Positions 35,160 through 43,761 of a stretch of 64,000 nucleotides of DNA are shown in pieces. The stretch is taken from the NCBI GenBank assembly GCA_022845955.1, contig AP025576.1:3658001-3722000 (forward strand). Direction: 5' to 3'. This DNA is from Lachnospiraceae bacterium (GTDB lineage Bacteria; Bacillota; Clostridia; Lachnospirales; Lachnospiraceae). The notes beneath the pieces were generated by a model, which saw only the letters and a program-made list of their open reading frames with translations, was not told the DNA's origin and did not search any database. A program made the translations under genes and the position numbers. Positions within the stretch are counted from its first letter, which is position 1. Each line of letters starts with the position of its first letter.

Positions 35160-37136
35160 ATGATACTATCCTGTCAGAATATAAATAAAGCGTTTCATGA
35201 AAAGCAGGTTTTTAAAAACTGCTCCTTTCATATAGAGGATCACGAGAAAGCCGCAATCGTAGGAATCAACGGTGCCGGCAAAACCACCCTGCTGCGGATC
35301 CTTGTAGGCGAACTGGATCCGGACAGCGGACAGGTTATCTTCGGAAAGGACCGCTCCTATGGCTACCTTGCCCAGAATGCCGAATCAAACAGCGAAAATA
35401 CCATATATGATGAGCTGCTGGAGGTAAAAAGGGACGTCATCCGGCTGGAGGAAAAAATCCGAAGCTGTGAGCTGGAAATGAAGCATGTCCAGGGGGAGGC
35501 CCTCACAGCCCTTATGGAACAGTATGCCCTCTACACGCATCAGTTTGAACAGGCGGACGGCTATAGCTATAAAAGCGAAATCACCGGTGTCCTCAAGGGA
35601 CTTGGTTTTACGGAGGAAGAATTTACCAAAAAGGCCTCCACGCTTTCCGGGGGACAGAAAACCCGGGTTGCCCTGGGCAAGCTTCTGCTGCGCAAGCCGG
35701 ATCTCATCATTCTGGATGAACCTACCAACCATCTGGATATGTCTTCCATCGCGTGGCTGGAAACCTATCTGCTGAATTATAAGGGCGCAGTACTTATCGT
35801 TTCCCACGACCGGTATTTTCTGGATAAAATAGCCAATAAAATTATTGAAATAGACAGCACGGAGGTCTCCGTCTTTCATGGGAATTACTCCGACTATGCG
35901 GTAAAAAAAGAACAGCTGCGTGCGGCCAGATGGAATGCCTATATGAACCAGCAGCAGGAAATCAGGCATCAGGAGGCGGTTATCGAAAAGCTGCGTTCCT
36001 TTAACCGGGAAAAGTCCATCCGCCGGGCGGAAAGCCGGGAAAAAATGCTCCAGAAAATCGATGTCCTGGAGAAGCCTTCCGAAACGAGGGCGGACATGCG
36101 CATGGAACTCACCCCCCGGATTATAAGCGGTAATGATTGTTTGCAGGTGGAAGGACTGGCAAAAGCCTTCGGGCCGGAAAAATTGTTTGACAATCTGTTC
36201 TTTTCCCTGAAACGCGGGGAGCACGTGGCAATCATCGGTGACAACGGCACCGGAAAAACCACCCTGCTAAAGATTATCAACGGCCTCGTGGAACAGGATG
36301 CGGGGGAAATCAAGCTGGGTTCCAAGGTACACATCGGATATTATGATCAGGAGCACCATGTACTTCATCCGGATAAAACCTTATTTGAAGAAATATCGGA
36401 TGCGTATCCCACTCTCACCAACACGGAAATCCGGAATGTTCTGGCCGCCTTCCTCTTTACCGGGGACGATGTATTCAAACAGATCAAAATGCTTTCGGGC
36501 GGAGAACGGGGCCGTGTATCCCTTGCCAAACTGATGTTGTCGGAGGCTAATTTCCTCATCCTGGACGAACCTACCAACCATCTGGATATCATGAGCAAAG
36601 AAATCCTGGAGGATGCTATAAACAGCTACAGCGGCACCGTGCTGTATGTCTCCCATGACCGTTATTTTATCAACCGCACCGCTTCCCGGATTCTGGAACT
36701 GGAGAACGGTGCCTTTACCGGATATCTGGGCAACTATGATTATTATCTGGAAAAGAAAGCGGAAACCACCCTTTCCTCCCCGGAAACCGGCGGAACCCTC
36801 CCTTCCCGGAATGCTACGCTTCCATGGAGCGCTTCCAATGCCACGCCCGGGATAAATGAAGGGGCCATCCGTTCCGGCGGCGAATCCAGTCTGAAACAGG
36901 ACTGGCAGTCCCAAAAAGAAGCCCTGGCTGCACAGCGCAAAAAGGAAAATGCCCTGAAACGCTGCGAGGCAGAAATCGAACGCCTGGAAAAACGCAGTGC
37001 GGAGATTGATGAAGAAATGACCCGTCCTGACGTCTGCACCAACGTAGCAAGGCTGCAGGAATTAACCAAAGAAAAAGAAGGGCTGGAAGAAGCTCTCCTG
37101 CTTCAAATGGAAGAATGGGAAGGCCTGTCGGAATAA
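35160..37136 (+). CDS. ABC-F family ATPase (translation factor type)
   Basis: A soluble 658-residue protein with two ABC cassettes and no membrane domain. Cassette 1 has Walker A GINGAGKTTLL near 36 and signature LSGGQKTRVALGK near 160; cassette 2 has GDNGTGKTTLLK near 360 and LSGGERGRVSLAK near 448. The linker between them (about 245-310) carries many Arg and Lys residues as in ribosome-binding ABC-F proteins. A C-terminal coiled coil (about 580-655) follows a low-complexity stretch containing the inverted 18-bp repeat. It is near YdiF/YfmR-type housekeeping members; antibiotic resistance cannot be deduced. A spaced ribosome site (AAAGAGGTG) precedes ATG. Confidence 0.9.
   Translation: MILSCQNINKAFHEKQVFKNCSFHIEDHEKAAIVGINGAGKTTLLRILVGELDPDSGQVIFGKDRSYGYLAQNAESNSENTIYDELLEVKRDVIRLEEKIRSCELEMKHVQGEALTALMEQYALYTHQFEQADGYSYKSEITGVLKGLGFTEEEFTKKASTLSGGQKTRVALGKLLLRKPDLIILDEPTNHLDMSSIAWLETYLLNYKGAVLIVSHDRYFLDKIANKIIEIDSTEVSVFHGNYSDYAVKKEQLRAARWNAYMNQQQEIRHQEAVIEKLRSFNREKSIRRAESREKMLQKIDVLEKPSETRADMRMELTPRIISGNDCLQVEGLAKAFGPEKLFDNLFFSLKRGEHVAIIGDNGTGKTTLLKIINGLVEQDAGEIKLGSKVHIGYYDQEHHVLHPDKTLFEEISDAYPTLTNTEIRNVLAAFLFTGDDVFKQIKMLSGGERGRVSLAKLMLSEANFLILDEPTNHLDIMSKEILEDAINSYSGTVLYVSHDRYFINRTASRILELENGAFTGYLGNYDYYLEKKAETTLSSPETGGTLPSRNATLPWSASNATPGINEGAIRSGGESSLKQDWQSQKEALAAQRKKENALKRCEAEIERLEKRSAEIDEEMTRPDVCTNVARLQELTKEKEGLEEALLLQMEEWEGLSE
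36809..36826 (-). repeat. MEAKHS 18-bp repeat, inverted relative to the gene
   Basis: The minus strand reads ATGGAAGCGTAGCATTCC. The gene itself is on the plus strand, so here the unit encodes NATLPW in the linker ahead of the C-terminal coiled coil. A shortened second unit may follow (GGAGCGCTTCCAAT, 36827-36840). Confidence 0.65.
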
Positions 37137-37150
37137 CCGGCAGGCTTTTT
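37123..37150 (+). terminator. terminator of the ABC-F gene
   Basis: GCCTGTCGG / CCGGCAGGC (37123-37131, 37137-37145), loop AATAA, then TTTTT. The stem overlaps the last codons and stop of the gene. Confidence 0.88.
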
Positions 37151-37163
37151 GCCCGGACCATCT

Positions 37164-37173
37164 GAACGGTTAC
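37164..37173 (-). repeat. GTAACNGTTC core, copy 5
   Basis: Minus-strand GTAACCGTTC in the 59-bp gap between two convergent genes. The inverted partner is not visible. Confidence 0.5.
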
Positions 37174-37195
37174 GGAAATACCGGCCCCAAAGCCT

Positions 37196-38338
37196 TCAGC
37201 GTTTTCTGATATTGAAATTATAGTCCAGTAAAATCCAGTTTGCACGGAACAGCTGCATAATCTGCCAATAACCCATTCCCCTCAGCCCATAGCTCTTTAT
37301 CAAATCAAATTTGGCCTGAAGGCTGCGCACATCCTCAAACCATACCTCATGCTCGGTTCCATATATATTATAACGGAACCAGGGAGACATCGCAGTCTCA
37401 TCAAATTGGATATCCGCTCCGTTTTCTATGGCGATCTGCACAGCTTCCACATTCCCTATGGTTAAGGCCCTGCTCTCCCCCCTTACAAAAGGAAGCGTCC
37501 AGTCATACCCGTAATTGGGAATGCCCAAATCGATTTTTTGGGGCGGTATTTTGGTAATGGCATATTCCACCACTTCTCTCACCTTATTCAGCGGGGCCAC
37601 TGCCATTGCAGGCCCATATGTATATCCCCATTCATATGTCATGAGCAGCACACTGTCTGCCGCCTCCCCCAGCCCCTCATAGTCCTTTCCCTCATAGAGC
37701 AGCCCCGTCTGTGTGTCGGAGGTTTTCGGAGCCAGGGCTACGGATACCGGATATCCCAGCTTATTTACCTCCGAGCGCACCTGTGCCACAAAAGAGGTGA
37801 AACTGTCCCTGTCTTGTGCCAGGATAAATTCAAAATCTATATCCACTCCCTGGAAGCCCTTCTCTTCTATGGTATACAGCAATTCCCGGATCAGGGTACT
37901 GCGTACCTCCCAATTATTCACAAGAACGGAAATCAAATAGTTATTAAACTGTCCGTCCGGGCCAAAGGGGGTCAGAGTCAGCACCGGGGCCGTTCCCGCT
38001 TCCAGAGCCGCCTGAATCATAGGCCCATCGTCCAGCGCCGGCGGGATTAAATATCCTTCGGCGGTAAAACCATAGGAGAAAACAGAGAGGGAAGTCAGAT
38101 AAGGCAGCGTCTGTTCCAGCACATAATTCCCGATAAACGGATAAGCATAACCGTTGACATAGGCGTCATAGGACGCCGCCGGAGCATCGTCAATCCCGGT
38201 AATGAGAAGGGCCTGCCCGATGGCAAGCCGGTAGGGATAAGGAATTTGGTTATCATAAATGAGTCCGTAAATGTCCGCCCGGTAAGCCGCTGCTATGGAA
38301 GCCAGGGTATCCCCCTGTTCTACTACATATATCTGCAT
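37196..38338 (-). CDS. LysM plus glycoside hydrolase 18 protein (YaaH/SleL-like)
   Basis: A 380-residue protein: one LysM repeat at the very N terminus (IYVVEQGDTLASIAAAYRADIYGLIYDNQI start, about 2-46), then a GH18 barrel (about 65-370) with the catalytic signature GFQGVDIDFEF near 165, followed by LMTYEWGYTYGPAMA near 235. There is no signal peptide, which is typical of the SleL/YaaH spore-associated N-acetylglucosaminidases that are targeted to the coat or cortex by the LysM. It probably degrades cortex peptidoglycan fragments during germination, an inference from family. The preceding ribosome site is weak (GGTCC). Confidence 0.85.
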   Translation of the reverse strand: MQIYVVEQGDTLASIAAAYRADIYGLIYDNQIPYPYRLAIGQALLITGIDDAPAASYDAYVNGYAYPFIGNYVLEQTLPYLTSLSVFSYGFTAEGYLIPPALDDGPMIQAALEAGTAPVLTLTPFGPDGQFNNYLISVLVNNWEVRSTLIRELLYTIEEKGFQGVDIDFEFILAQDRDSFTSFVAQVRSEVNKLGYPVSVALAPKTSDTQTGLLYEGKDYEGLGEAADSVLLMTYEWGYTYGPAMAVAPLNKVREVVEYAITKIPPQKIDLGIPNYGYDWTLPFVRGESRALTIGNVEAVQIAIENGADIQFDETAMSPWFRYNIYGTEHEVWFEDVRSLQAKFDLIKSYGLRGMGYWQIMQLFRANWILLDYNFNIRKR

Positions 38339-38465
38339 ATAAAGGACCTGAACCTTTTTTATGTAGTTTATGCAGCGTCTGCTTTATTCTTTCCGGTTTC
38401 CTTCCGTATTTGCTTCGGAGCGGAAAGAAAAGATTCGGGATTATGCGGCTTTGCGCATCGGAGTC

Positions 38466-38506
38466 AAAAAAAACGGAAGGTATGACCGTTACTGCCATAC
38501 CTTCCG
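38466..38506 (-). terminator. intrinsic terminator of the gtrA-like gene
   Basis: An 11-bp perfect stem CGGAAGGTATG / CATACCTTCCG (38474-38484, 38496-38506), followed on the minus strand by eight T residues. It lies 16 bp after the stop at 38522. Confidence 0.92.
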
Positions 38507-38521
38507 CTGAAATAACTGTTC

Positions 38522-38932
38522 TCAGTTTTTTTCCGGTTTCTTCTCGATGAATATTTTCCTGGTAATAAAATTATAGACCATAACCACTGCTGTAGCCACA
38601 ATTTTAACCAGCATATACGAACGCTCCATATACTGATCCAGCCATGAGGTTCCGCCCCACATGATCAGCTGGTTGATTCCCAGGCCAATTATGCTCAGGA
38701 TAAGGAAAATAAGAAACTGCTTTGCCTTATTAGCCTCTTTGTCCGCCTCAAATACCATGGTAATACTCAGGATATAATTAACAATTACCGAAACGGAGAA
38801 AGAAATCCCGCTGGAAATAACGGATGGGATACCGCACAGCTCCGTTAAAGCGACCATTATCCCGTAATCAATAAAAAAGCAGAGGAATCCAACTACGCCG
38901 AATTTTACTATTTGTTGTATCAGTTTTTTCAT
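38522..38932 (-). CDS. GtrA-family membrane protein
   Basis: A 136-residue protein with four predicted membrane helices (about 9-28, 36-55, 76-95, 106-126) and the GtrA start LIQQIVKFGVVGFLCFFIDYGIMVAL (VKFGVVGFLCFFIDYGI pattern). Family members assist transfer or flipping of lipid-linked sugars, or act in cell-surface polysaccharide synthesis. No glycosyltransferase partner is adjacent, so the pathway is unknown. It is probably monocistronic, with its own promoter and a strong terminator. Confidence 0.85.
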   Translation of the reverse strand: MKKLIQQIVKFGVVGFLCFFIDYGIMVALTELCGIPSVISSGISFSVSVIVNYILSITMVFEADKEANKAKQFLIFLILSIIGLGINQLIMWGGTSWLDQYMERSYMLVKIVATAVVMVYNFITRKIFIEKKPEKN

Positions 38933-38979
38933 TTTTTCTTATGCCCCTTACTTAGTGTTCTAAAGTACCAGTACGTAAT

Positions 38980-39008
38980 ACTGTAACACCTTTTTTGTAA
39001 GGAATCAA
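38980..39008 (-). promoter_or_regulatory. promoter of the gtrA-like gene
   Basis: Minus strand: TTGATT (39008-39003), 17-nt spacer, TACAGT (38985-38980), about 50 bp before the ATG at 38932. Confidence 0.55.
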
Positions 39009-39062
39009 GCGGTTGTTTCATCTTGCTGCCGTTTTTACTGGCTTTGTTTCCATAAAAACGGG

Positions 39063-40271
39063 TTACAGAATGGCCTCCAGCTGCTTGCGGATTGCGGCTA
39101 TAAAATCCTGGCTGTTCAGAACTGTCACATCCTTCCGCGTCGCTATCTGAGCGAGGTCTTTGGTCATCACCCCATTTTCGATGGTGGCAAGGGTCGCTTT
39201 CTCCAGCTTATCCGCAAATACCTCAAGTGCGGGAATGGTATCCAGTTCACCACGTTTTCTTAAGGCTCCAGTCCATGCGAAAATAGTTGCCACAGGGTTT
39301 GTTGATGTTTCTTCCCCTTTCAGGTATTTATAATAATGTCTCTGGACGGTTCCGTGAGCCGCTTCATATTCGTAGATTCCATCCGGGGAAACCAGAACGG
39401 AAGTCATCATAGCCAGGGAACCAAAAGCGGAGGAAACCATATCGCTCATTACATCCCCGTCATAATTCTTACATGCCCATATAAATCCGCCTTTTGCCTT
39501 CATAATACGGGCAACTATATCATCGATCAGACTATAGAAATATTCCAGTCCGAGTTCTTCAAATTTTTCTTTATATTCCTTTTCGTAGACTTCCTGGAAA
39601 ATATCCTTGAAGGTATGATCATACTTTTTGGAAATTGTATCTTTTGTACCGAACCACAAATCCTGTTTTGTGCTTACCGCATATTGGAAACATGCACGGG
39701 CAAAGCTGGTGATGGAAGCTTTTGTATTATGTACGCCCTGAATAATGCCGGCATCCTTAAAATCATGGATAGTCTCTCTGGTAATGCTGCCGTCTTTCCC
39801 GGTGAATACAAGCTCCGCTTTTCCGGCGCCCTCTATTTTCATTTCCACATTTTTATACACGTCACCGTAAGCATGACGGGCAATGGTTATGGGCTTTTCC
39901 CAGTTTCTGACGCAGGGTTCTATCCCCTTTACCACAATCGGCGCACGGAATACCGTACCATCCAGAATGGAACGTATCGTTCCGTTGGGGCTTTTCCACA
40001 TTTCCTTCAGGTGATACTCGCTCATACGGGCCCCGTTGGGGGTGATGGTGGCACATTTTACGGCAACACCGTATTTTTTGGTGGCTTCCGCAGAATCGAC
40101 GGTAACCTGATCGTTGGTTTCGTTTCTGTGTTCCAGGCCCAGATCGTAATATTCTGTTTTCAGATCCACAAAAGGAAGCAGAAGCTCCTCTTTGATCATC
40201 TTCCACAGGATGCGGGTCATTTCGTCGCCGTCCATCTCCACTAAAGGGGTGTTCATCGCAATTTTATTCAT
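39063..40271 (-). CDS. icd: NADP-dependent isocitrate dehydrogenase (eukaryotic-type)
   Basis: Oxidative decarboxylation of isocitrate to 2-oxoglutarate. A 402-residue dimeric type II enzyme, close to mitochondrial/cytosolic [21 protein letters not shown] near 11, the substrate-loop [16 protein letters not shown] near 94, metal ligands in [27 protein letters not shown] near 250 ([10 protein letters not shown]), and [13 protein letters not shown] near 308. It is last in the operon after the GntR regulator and the citrate synthase candidate; no aconitase is in the window. The start has AGGAG 9 nt upstream within the 3' end of gntR. Confidence 0.95.
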   Translation of the reverse strand: MNKIAMNTPLVEMDGDEMTRILWKMIKEELLLPFVDLKTEYYDLGLEHRNETNDQVTVDSAEATKKYGVAVKCATITPNGARMSEYHLKEMWKSPNGTIRSILDGTVFRAPIVVKGIEPCVRNWEKPITIARHAYGDVYKNVEMKIEGAGKAELVFTGKDGSITRETIHDFKDAGIIQGVHNTKASITSFARACFQYAVSTKQDLWFGTKDTISKKYDHTFKDIFQEVYEKEYKEKFEELGLEYFYSLIDDIVARIMKAKGGFIWACKNYDGDVMSDMVSSAFGSLAMMTSVLVSPDGIYEYEAAHGTVQRHYYKYLKGEETSTNPVATIFAWTGALRKRGELDTIPALEVFADKLEKATLATIENGVMTKDLAQIATRKDVTVLNSQDFIAAIRKQLEAIL

Positions 40272-40274
40272 TAT

Positions 40275-41000
40275 TTACGTCTCCTGTTCCGCCCGGGAAC
40301 TGTCCCCGGACTCATTTTCTTCATAGGCTTCGTAAAGTCCGCTTTTCACCATATTCTGGTAAGCTTTGCGGATATGGGCATTCGCAAGCTGTTCGGCCAG
40401 ATCTGCATCCCGCAGTCTGATTGCCTCCATAATCTGGCGGTGTTCCGCATTGGACTGTACGCCCCTGGCATCATCCGACAATGTTTTTTTCCTGACACGC
40501 AATACATATTCATGGAATTCCCGCAGGACATGCTCCAGCATTTTGCTGTTGGATGCTTCGTAAAGAATATCATGGAAACGGTTGTCCAGCTCCGCCAGCT
40601 GTTCTGCATGGCCTTTGCCGGCATGGAATTCGGAAAGGTAAATGTTCTCTTCCATCTCTTCCATCTGTTCCCTGCTGATATTTTCCGTTGCCCATCTGGC
40701 ACACAGGCCTTCAAGAAGGGAACGGATGGCGTAGATATCCTTCACGTCCTTCACTGTAATGCCGGTGACATAGGCTCCTTTGTTGGGTATGATCTGCAGA
40801 AGCCCTTCCAGTTCCAGCTGGCGGAAGGCCTCTCTCACCGGCGTACGGCTTACGCCCATTTCTTCGCCGATTGCCGCTTCCCGCAATTCCACGTTTTCTT
40901 TGTATTTTCCGCTCAGGATATCCTCCCGGAGTTTGTGAAACACACGGCCTCTGAGGGAATATTTATCCGTGACTTCACTTTTTACGTCTCTCTCGCCCAT
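40275..41000 (-). CDS. GntR/FadR-subfamily transcriptional regulator
   Basis: A 241-residue regulator. An N-terminal winged helix (about 12-75; REAAIGEEMGVSRTPVREAFRQLELEGLL with recognition helix VSRTPVREA) is followed by an all-helical FCD ligand-binding domain (about 90-225) with likely metal or acid-binding residues in LDNRFHDILYEASN and NAEHRQIMEAIRLRD. FCD members sense small carboxylates. It is sandwiched between the citrate synthase candidate (3-bp gap) and icd (3-bp gap), so it very likely controls this operon, probably through the 26-bp palindrome at 42540-42565. The effector could be citrate or another pathway acid (inference). Confidence 0.9.
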   Translation of the reverse strand: MGERDVKSEVTDKYSLRGRVFHKLREDILSGKYKENVELREAAIGEEMGVSRTPVREAFRQLELEGLLQIIPNKGAYVTGITVKDVKDIYAIRSLLEGLCARWATENISREQMEEMEENIYLSEFHAGKGHAEQLAELDNRFHDILYEASNSKMLEHVLREFHEYVLRVRKKTLSDDARGVQSNAEHRQIMEAIRLRDADLAEQLANAHIRKAYQNMVKSGLYEAYEENESGDSSRAEQET

Positions 41001-41003
41001 ATT

Positions 41004-42449
41004 TTACCTGTCCAGCTTTCCTGCTGCGCTTTTCTGGCCGCCGTTCAGGCTTATGCCGAGTTTTCCGCAGGCGTCATCTATTACTTTAATCAGCTCTTCA
41101 TCCGTCAGTACGGTCACACGTCCGCCGGCATATTCTTCGTCCACCCAGTCCTTTACTTCATGCACCAGTTCTGAGGTCTTGCTTACCTGCTCCTCTTCCC
41201 TGAGACGGTAATAGGTGTTGATCCAGTGGGCGATGCCCGCAAGTCCGGATGTATTGGATACCGCACAGATAACAGGCCTGTTTAAAAACTTCTCCGTATC
41301 AAATATATTATAAATCTCTTCATTTTTCAAGAGGCCATCTGCATGGATGCCCGCTCTTGTCACATTAAAGTTCTTTCCCACAAAGGGTGTCCTTTCCGGG
41401 ATGTGGTAGCCGATTTCTGTTTCATAGTACTCGGCAAGCTCCGTGATAACCGTGGTATCCATGCCGTTTAAGTCTCCCTTAAGCTGGGCGTATTCGAATA
41501 CCATTGCCTCCAGGGGCGTGTTTCCGGTACGTTCGCCGATACCAAACAGGGAGGCGTTGACACCGGAACAGCCATACAGCCAGGCTGTGGTGGAATTGGC
41601 AACCGCTTTATAAAAATCGTTATGGCCGTGCCACTCAATCAGGGAATGGGGGACTCCGGCATGGGTATGGATGGCATAAATGATACCGGGCACACTCCTG
41701 GGAATAACCGCTCCCGGATAATTTACTCCATATCCCATGGTATCGCAGGCACGGATTTTAATCGGGATCCGGTATTCTTCCATAAGCTTCATCAGTTCCA
41801 GGCAGAAGGGAACCACATAACCGTAAATATCCGCCCTCGTAATGTCTTCCAAATGGCATCTGGGGCTGATCCCTTCCTCCAGGCAGTCCCGGATAACGCT
41901 GAGATAGTGCTCCATAGCCTGCCGTCTTGTCATTTTCAGTTTCATGAATATATGATAGTCAGAACAGCTAACCAGGATTCCCGTCTCCTTCATGCCGATT
42001 TCCTTCACCAGCTTGAAATCTTCTTTACTGGCACGGATCCAGCTGGTTACTTCGGGGAACTGGTATCCCCTTTCCATACATTTATATACGGCGTCCCTGT
42101 CTTTTTTGCTGTACAGGAAAAATTCACAGGCACGTATCATGCCATTGGGGCCGCCCAGCCTGTGCATATAATCGTAGATGTCCACGATCTGTTCCGTGGT
42201 ATAAGGAGCGCGTGACTGCTGGCCGTCACGGAAGGTGGTATCGGTAATCCAGATATCCTTCGGCATATTGTGGGGTACGATCCTGTCATTAAAGGGAATC
42301 TTCGGAATTTCCGAATAAGGAAACATATTTCTGAAAACATTGGGTTTCTTGACATCGTCCAGTATGTACATATGTTCTTCTATTTCCAGAAGATTGTTCT
42401 TATCGTTCATGGTTACCGGACGGTTTGAAAAAGTTTCATTCCTATTCAT
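41004..42449 (-). CDS. probable Re-citrate synthase (DRE-TIM metallolyase)
   Basis: A 481-residue DRE-TIM metallolyase, in the isopropylmalate/homocitrate synthase family. An N-terminal extension of about 65 residues precedes the catalytic start WITDTTFRDGQQSR (about 67-80), followed by metal-binding HGHND near 280 and SLFGIGERTGNTPLEAMVF. It lacks the C-terminal leucine-regulatory domain of LeuA. Its operon partner is NADP-isocitrate dehydrogenase, not leucine genes. This context, with the unusual N terminus, fits the Re-type citrate synthase known from Clostridium kluyveri, which makes citrate in strict anaerobes that lack gltA. Homocitrate or methylmalate synthase remain alternatives. Confidence 0.78.
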   Translation of the reverse strand: MNRNETFSNRPVTMNDKNNLLEIEEHMYILDDVKKPNVFRNMFPYSEIPKIPFNDRIVPHNMPKDIWITDTTFRDGQQSRAPYTTEQIVDIYDYMHRLGGPNGMIRACEFFLYSKKDRDAVYKCMERGYQFPEVTSWIRASKEDFKLVKEIGMKETGILVSCSDYHIFMKLKMTRRQAMEHYLSVIRDCLEEGISPRCHLEDITRADIYGYVVPFCLELMKLMEEYRIPIKIRACDTMGYGVNYPGAVIPRSVPGIIYAIHTHAGVPHSLIEWHGHNDFYKAVANSTTAWLYGCSGVNASLFGIGERTGNTPLEAMVFEYAQLKGDLNGMDTTVITELAEYYETEIGYHIPERTPFVGKNFNVTRAGIHADGLLKNEEIYNIFDTEKFLNRPVICAVSNTSGLAGIAHWINTYYRLREEEQVSKTSELVHEVKDWVDEEYAGGRVTVLTDEELIKVIDDACGKLGISLNGGQKSAAGKLDR

Positions 42450-42539
42450 GATGCCTCTCCATTCTTTGGCCCTAAGAAGAACCGCCTGCAGGCGTATGAT
42501 CCCCTTTCGGATACCTGTTTATAGTTTATCCTTTAATCC

Positions 42540-42575
42540 ATGTATAATTGTATACAATTATACATTGTGTGTCAA
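42540..42575 (-). promoter_or_regulatory. promoter with overlapping 26-bp perfect palindromic operator
   Basis: Minus strand: TTGACA (42575-42570), 17-nt spacer, TACAAT (42552-42547). A perfect palindrome spans 42540-42565, centred between 42552 and 42553, with core TTGTATACAA. It covers the whole -10 box and most of the spacer, so a bound repressor would block RNA polymerase. The GTATAC core fits operators of FadR-type GntR regulators, and the regulator gene is in the operon this promoter serves. The start codon is about 98 bp downstream. Confidence 0.85.
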
Positions 42576-42589
42576 TCATTAATTTCAAA

Positions 42590-42741
42590 AAAACTGTGGT
42601 AATAGATCAGAAATGTCTGCGCATTTACTGCGCAGTACGTGAGGAAGTGATTCAAGAGTGCATAAACGCAAATACCGCTGACGATTTTAAATGGATTTAT
42701 GCATGTTGCTGGTCACGGAGTAACCAGCAACATGCTTTTCT
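42590..42741 (+). ncRNA. candidate small RNA or orphan terminator region
   Basis: This non-coding stretch has a hairpin CTGCGC / GCGCAG (near 42617-42635) and a perfect 13-bp stem GCATGTTGCTGGT / ACCAGCAACATGC (42701-42713, 42723-42735) followed by TTTTCT on the plus strand. No plus-strand gene needs a terminator here, so a small transcript is possible. The stem could also end the minus-strand subtilase transcript (stop 42774), although its minus-strand tail is not T-rich. No convincing plus promoter is seen. Confidence 0.35.
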
Positions 42742-42773
42742 AAAGTTAACTATCCCGCTGCTTCATATCGGTT

Positions 42774-43721
42774 TCAACGCAGTGCCCGTGACACATTCAG
42801 CATACCCCAGCCCTGTTTGCTCCAGGCCTCTCCCAAATCGGAGGCGGACCACAAAATCCTGCGTTTCAGTTGTTCGTTGGAATATTCCGGATACTTCTGA
42901 AGGCATAAGGCTGCCGCCCCCGCCACCAGCGGCGTAGACATGGAAGTGCCGTTTTTTACGATATAGGCATCCCGGCAGCCTCTCACGGTCTGCCGGAAGC
43001 CTGCGGAACAGGACATGATGTCCGTCCCCGGTGCTACAATATCCGGTTTTTTCAGTTCCGCGCAGGTGGGGCCTCTGCCGGAGTAGGATTCACAGGAATT
43101 CTGTCTTCCGTGGAAGGAATTGCCGTCATGACAGCCTACCGTCACCACTTTCCTGCTGGCGCCAAGAGGGGAAATACTGCCGGCAGCAGGCCCTTTGTTG
43201 CCAGCTGCCACTACTACAAAAATACCGGCATCCCATACCTTTTCCAGGCAGGACACCAGGTACTGCATCATCCTTGCATGATCGGTTTCTCCCTTGGAAC
43301 GCTTTGCTTCCATGGAACGTTCCGCTTCCATACTCACTGAAATGTTTAATATCTTTATTTGATAAAGCTCCCGGTTATCCAGAATCCATTGAATCCCGGC
43401 AGCCATATTGGAAATGGTGCCATCGCCTTTTTCATCAAGGACTTTCCCAGACAGAATCCGGCATCCGGGTGCAACTCCGGCGTACAGGCCGCCTGAGCAG
43501 GCTCCGTTTCCGCACAGGCATCCGGCCACATGGGTCCCATGTCCGCAGTCGTCATAGGGCATACGGCTGGTTCCTACAAAATCTCGGAAGCCGATTACCC
43601 TGTCGGCAAAATCGGGATGCATGGCGATGCCTGTGTCCAGGATTGCAACGGTGACGCCGGAGCCGGTGTAGGGGGATACCTCTTCTTCTTCCGCATGTAT
43701 CAGTTTTCTAACCCGGTCCAT
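42774..43721 (-). CDS. subtilisin-like serine protease (S8), no signal peptide
   Basis: A 315-residue S8 peptidase. The full catalytic set is visible: Asp29 (AILDTGI), His61 (HGTHVAG), oxyanion Asn175 (AAGN) and Ser260 (GTSMSTP). There is no signal peptide and almost no propeptide (about 20 residues before the barrel), which resembles intracellular subtilisins. Nine or more cysteines are unusual for the family. Residues 131-142 (MEAERSMEAKRS) are two tandem copies of the MEAKHS element in a loop after strand LNISVS. It is divergent from the Cys/Gly-rich peptide gene. The ribosome site is weak (A/G-rich only). Peptide maturation or spore-protein processing are possible roles, not shown. Confidence 0.87.
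   Translation of the reverse strand: MDRVRKLIHAEEEEVSPYTGSGVTVAILDTGIAMHPDFADRVIGFRDFVGTSRMPYDDCGHGTHVAGCLCGNGACSGGLYAGVAPGCRILSGKVLDEKGDGTISNMAAGIQWILDNRELYQIKILNISVSMEAERSMEAKRSKGETDHARMMQYLVSCLEKVWDAGIFVVVAAGNKGPAAGSISPLGASRKVVTVGCHDGNSFHGRQNSCESYSGRGPTCAELKKPDIVAPGTDIMSCSAGFRQTVRGCRDAYIVKNGTSMSTPLVAGAAALCLQKYPEYSNEQLKRRILWSASDLGEAWSKQGWGMLNVSRALR
43296..43331 (-). repeat. two tandem MEAKHS 18-bp repeats in the subtilase
   Basis: Units 43296-43313 (MEAKRS) and 43314-43331 (MEAERS), directly adjacent and read in frame. Confidence 0.8.
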
Positions 43722-43761
43722 TGCTTTGTGTGTTTCTTTCTTTTTCTATTAAAGTATGTTT

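Noticed and set aside
39029..39061. Terminator after icd (CCGTTTTTA / TAAAAACGG)
   Set aside because: The stem is 9 bp with a 15-nt loop and no T-run on the minus strand after it, so it is not listed as a terminator.
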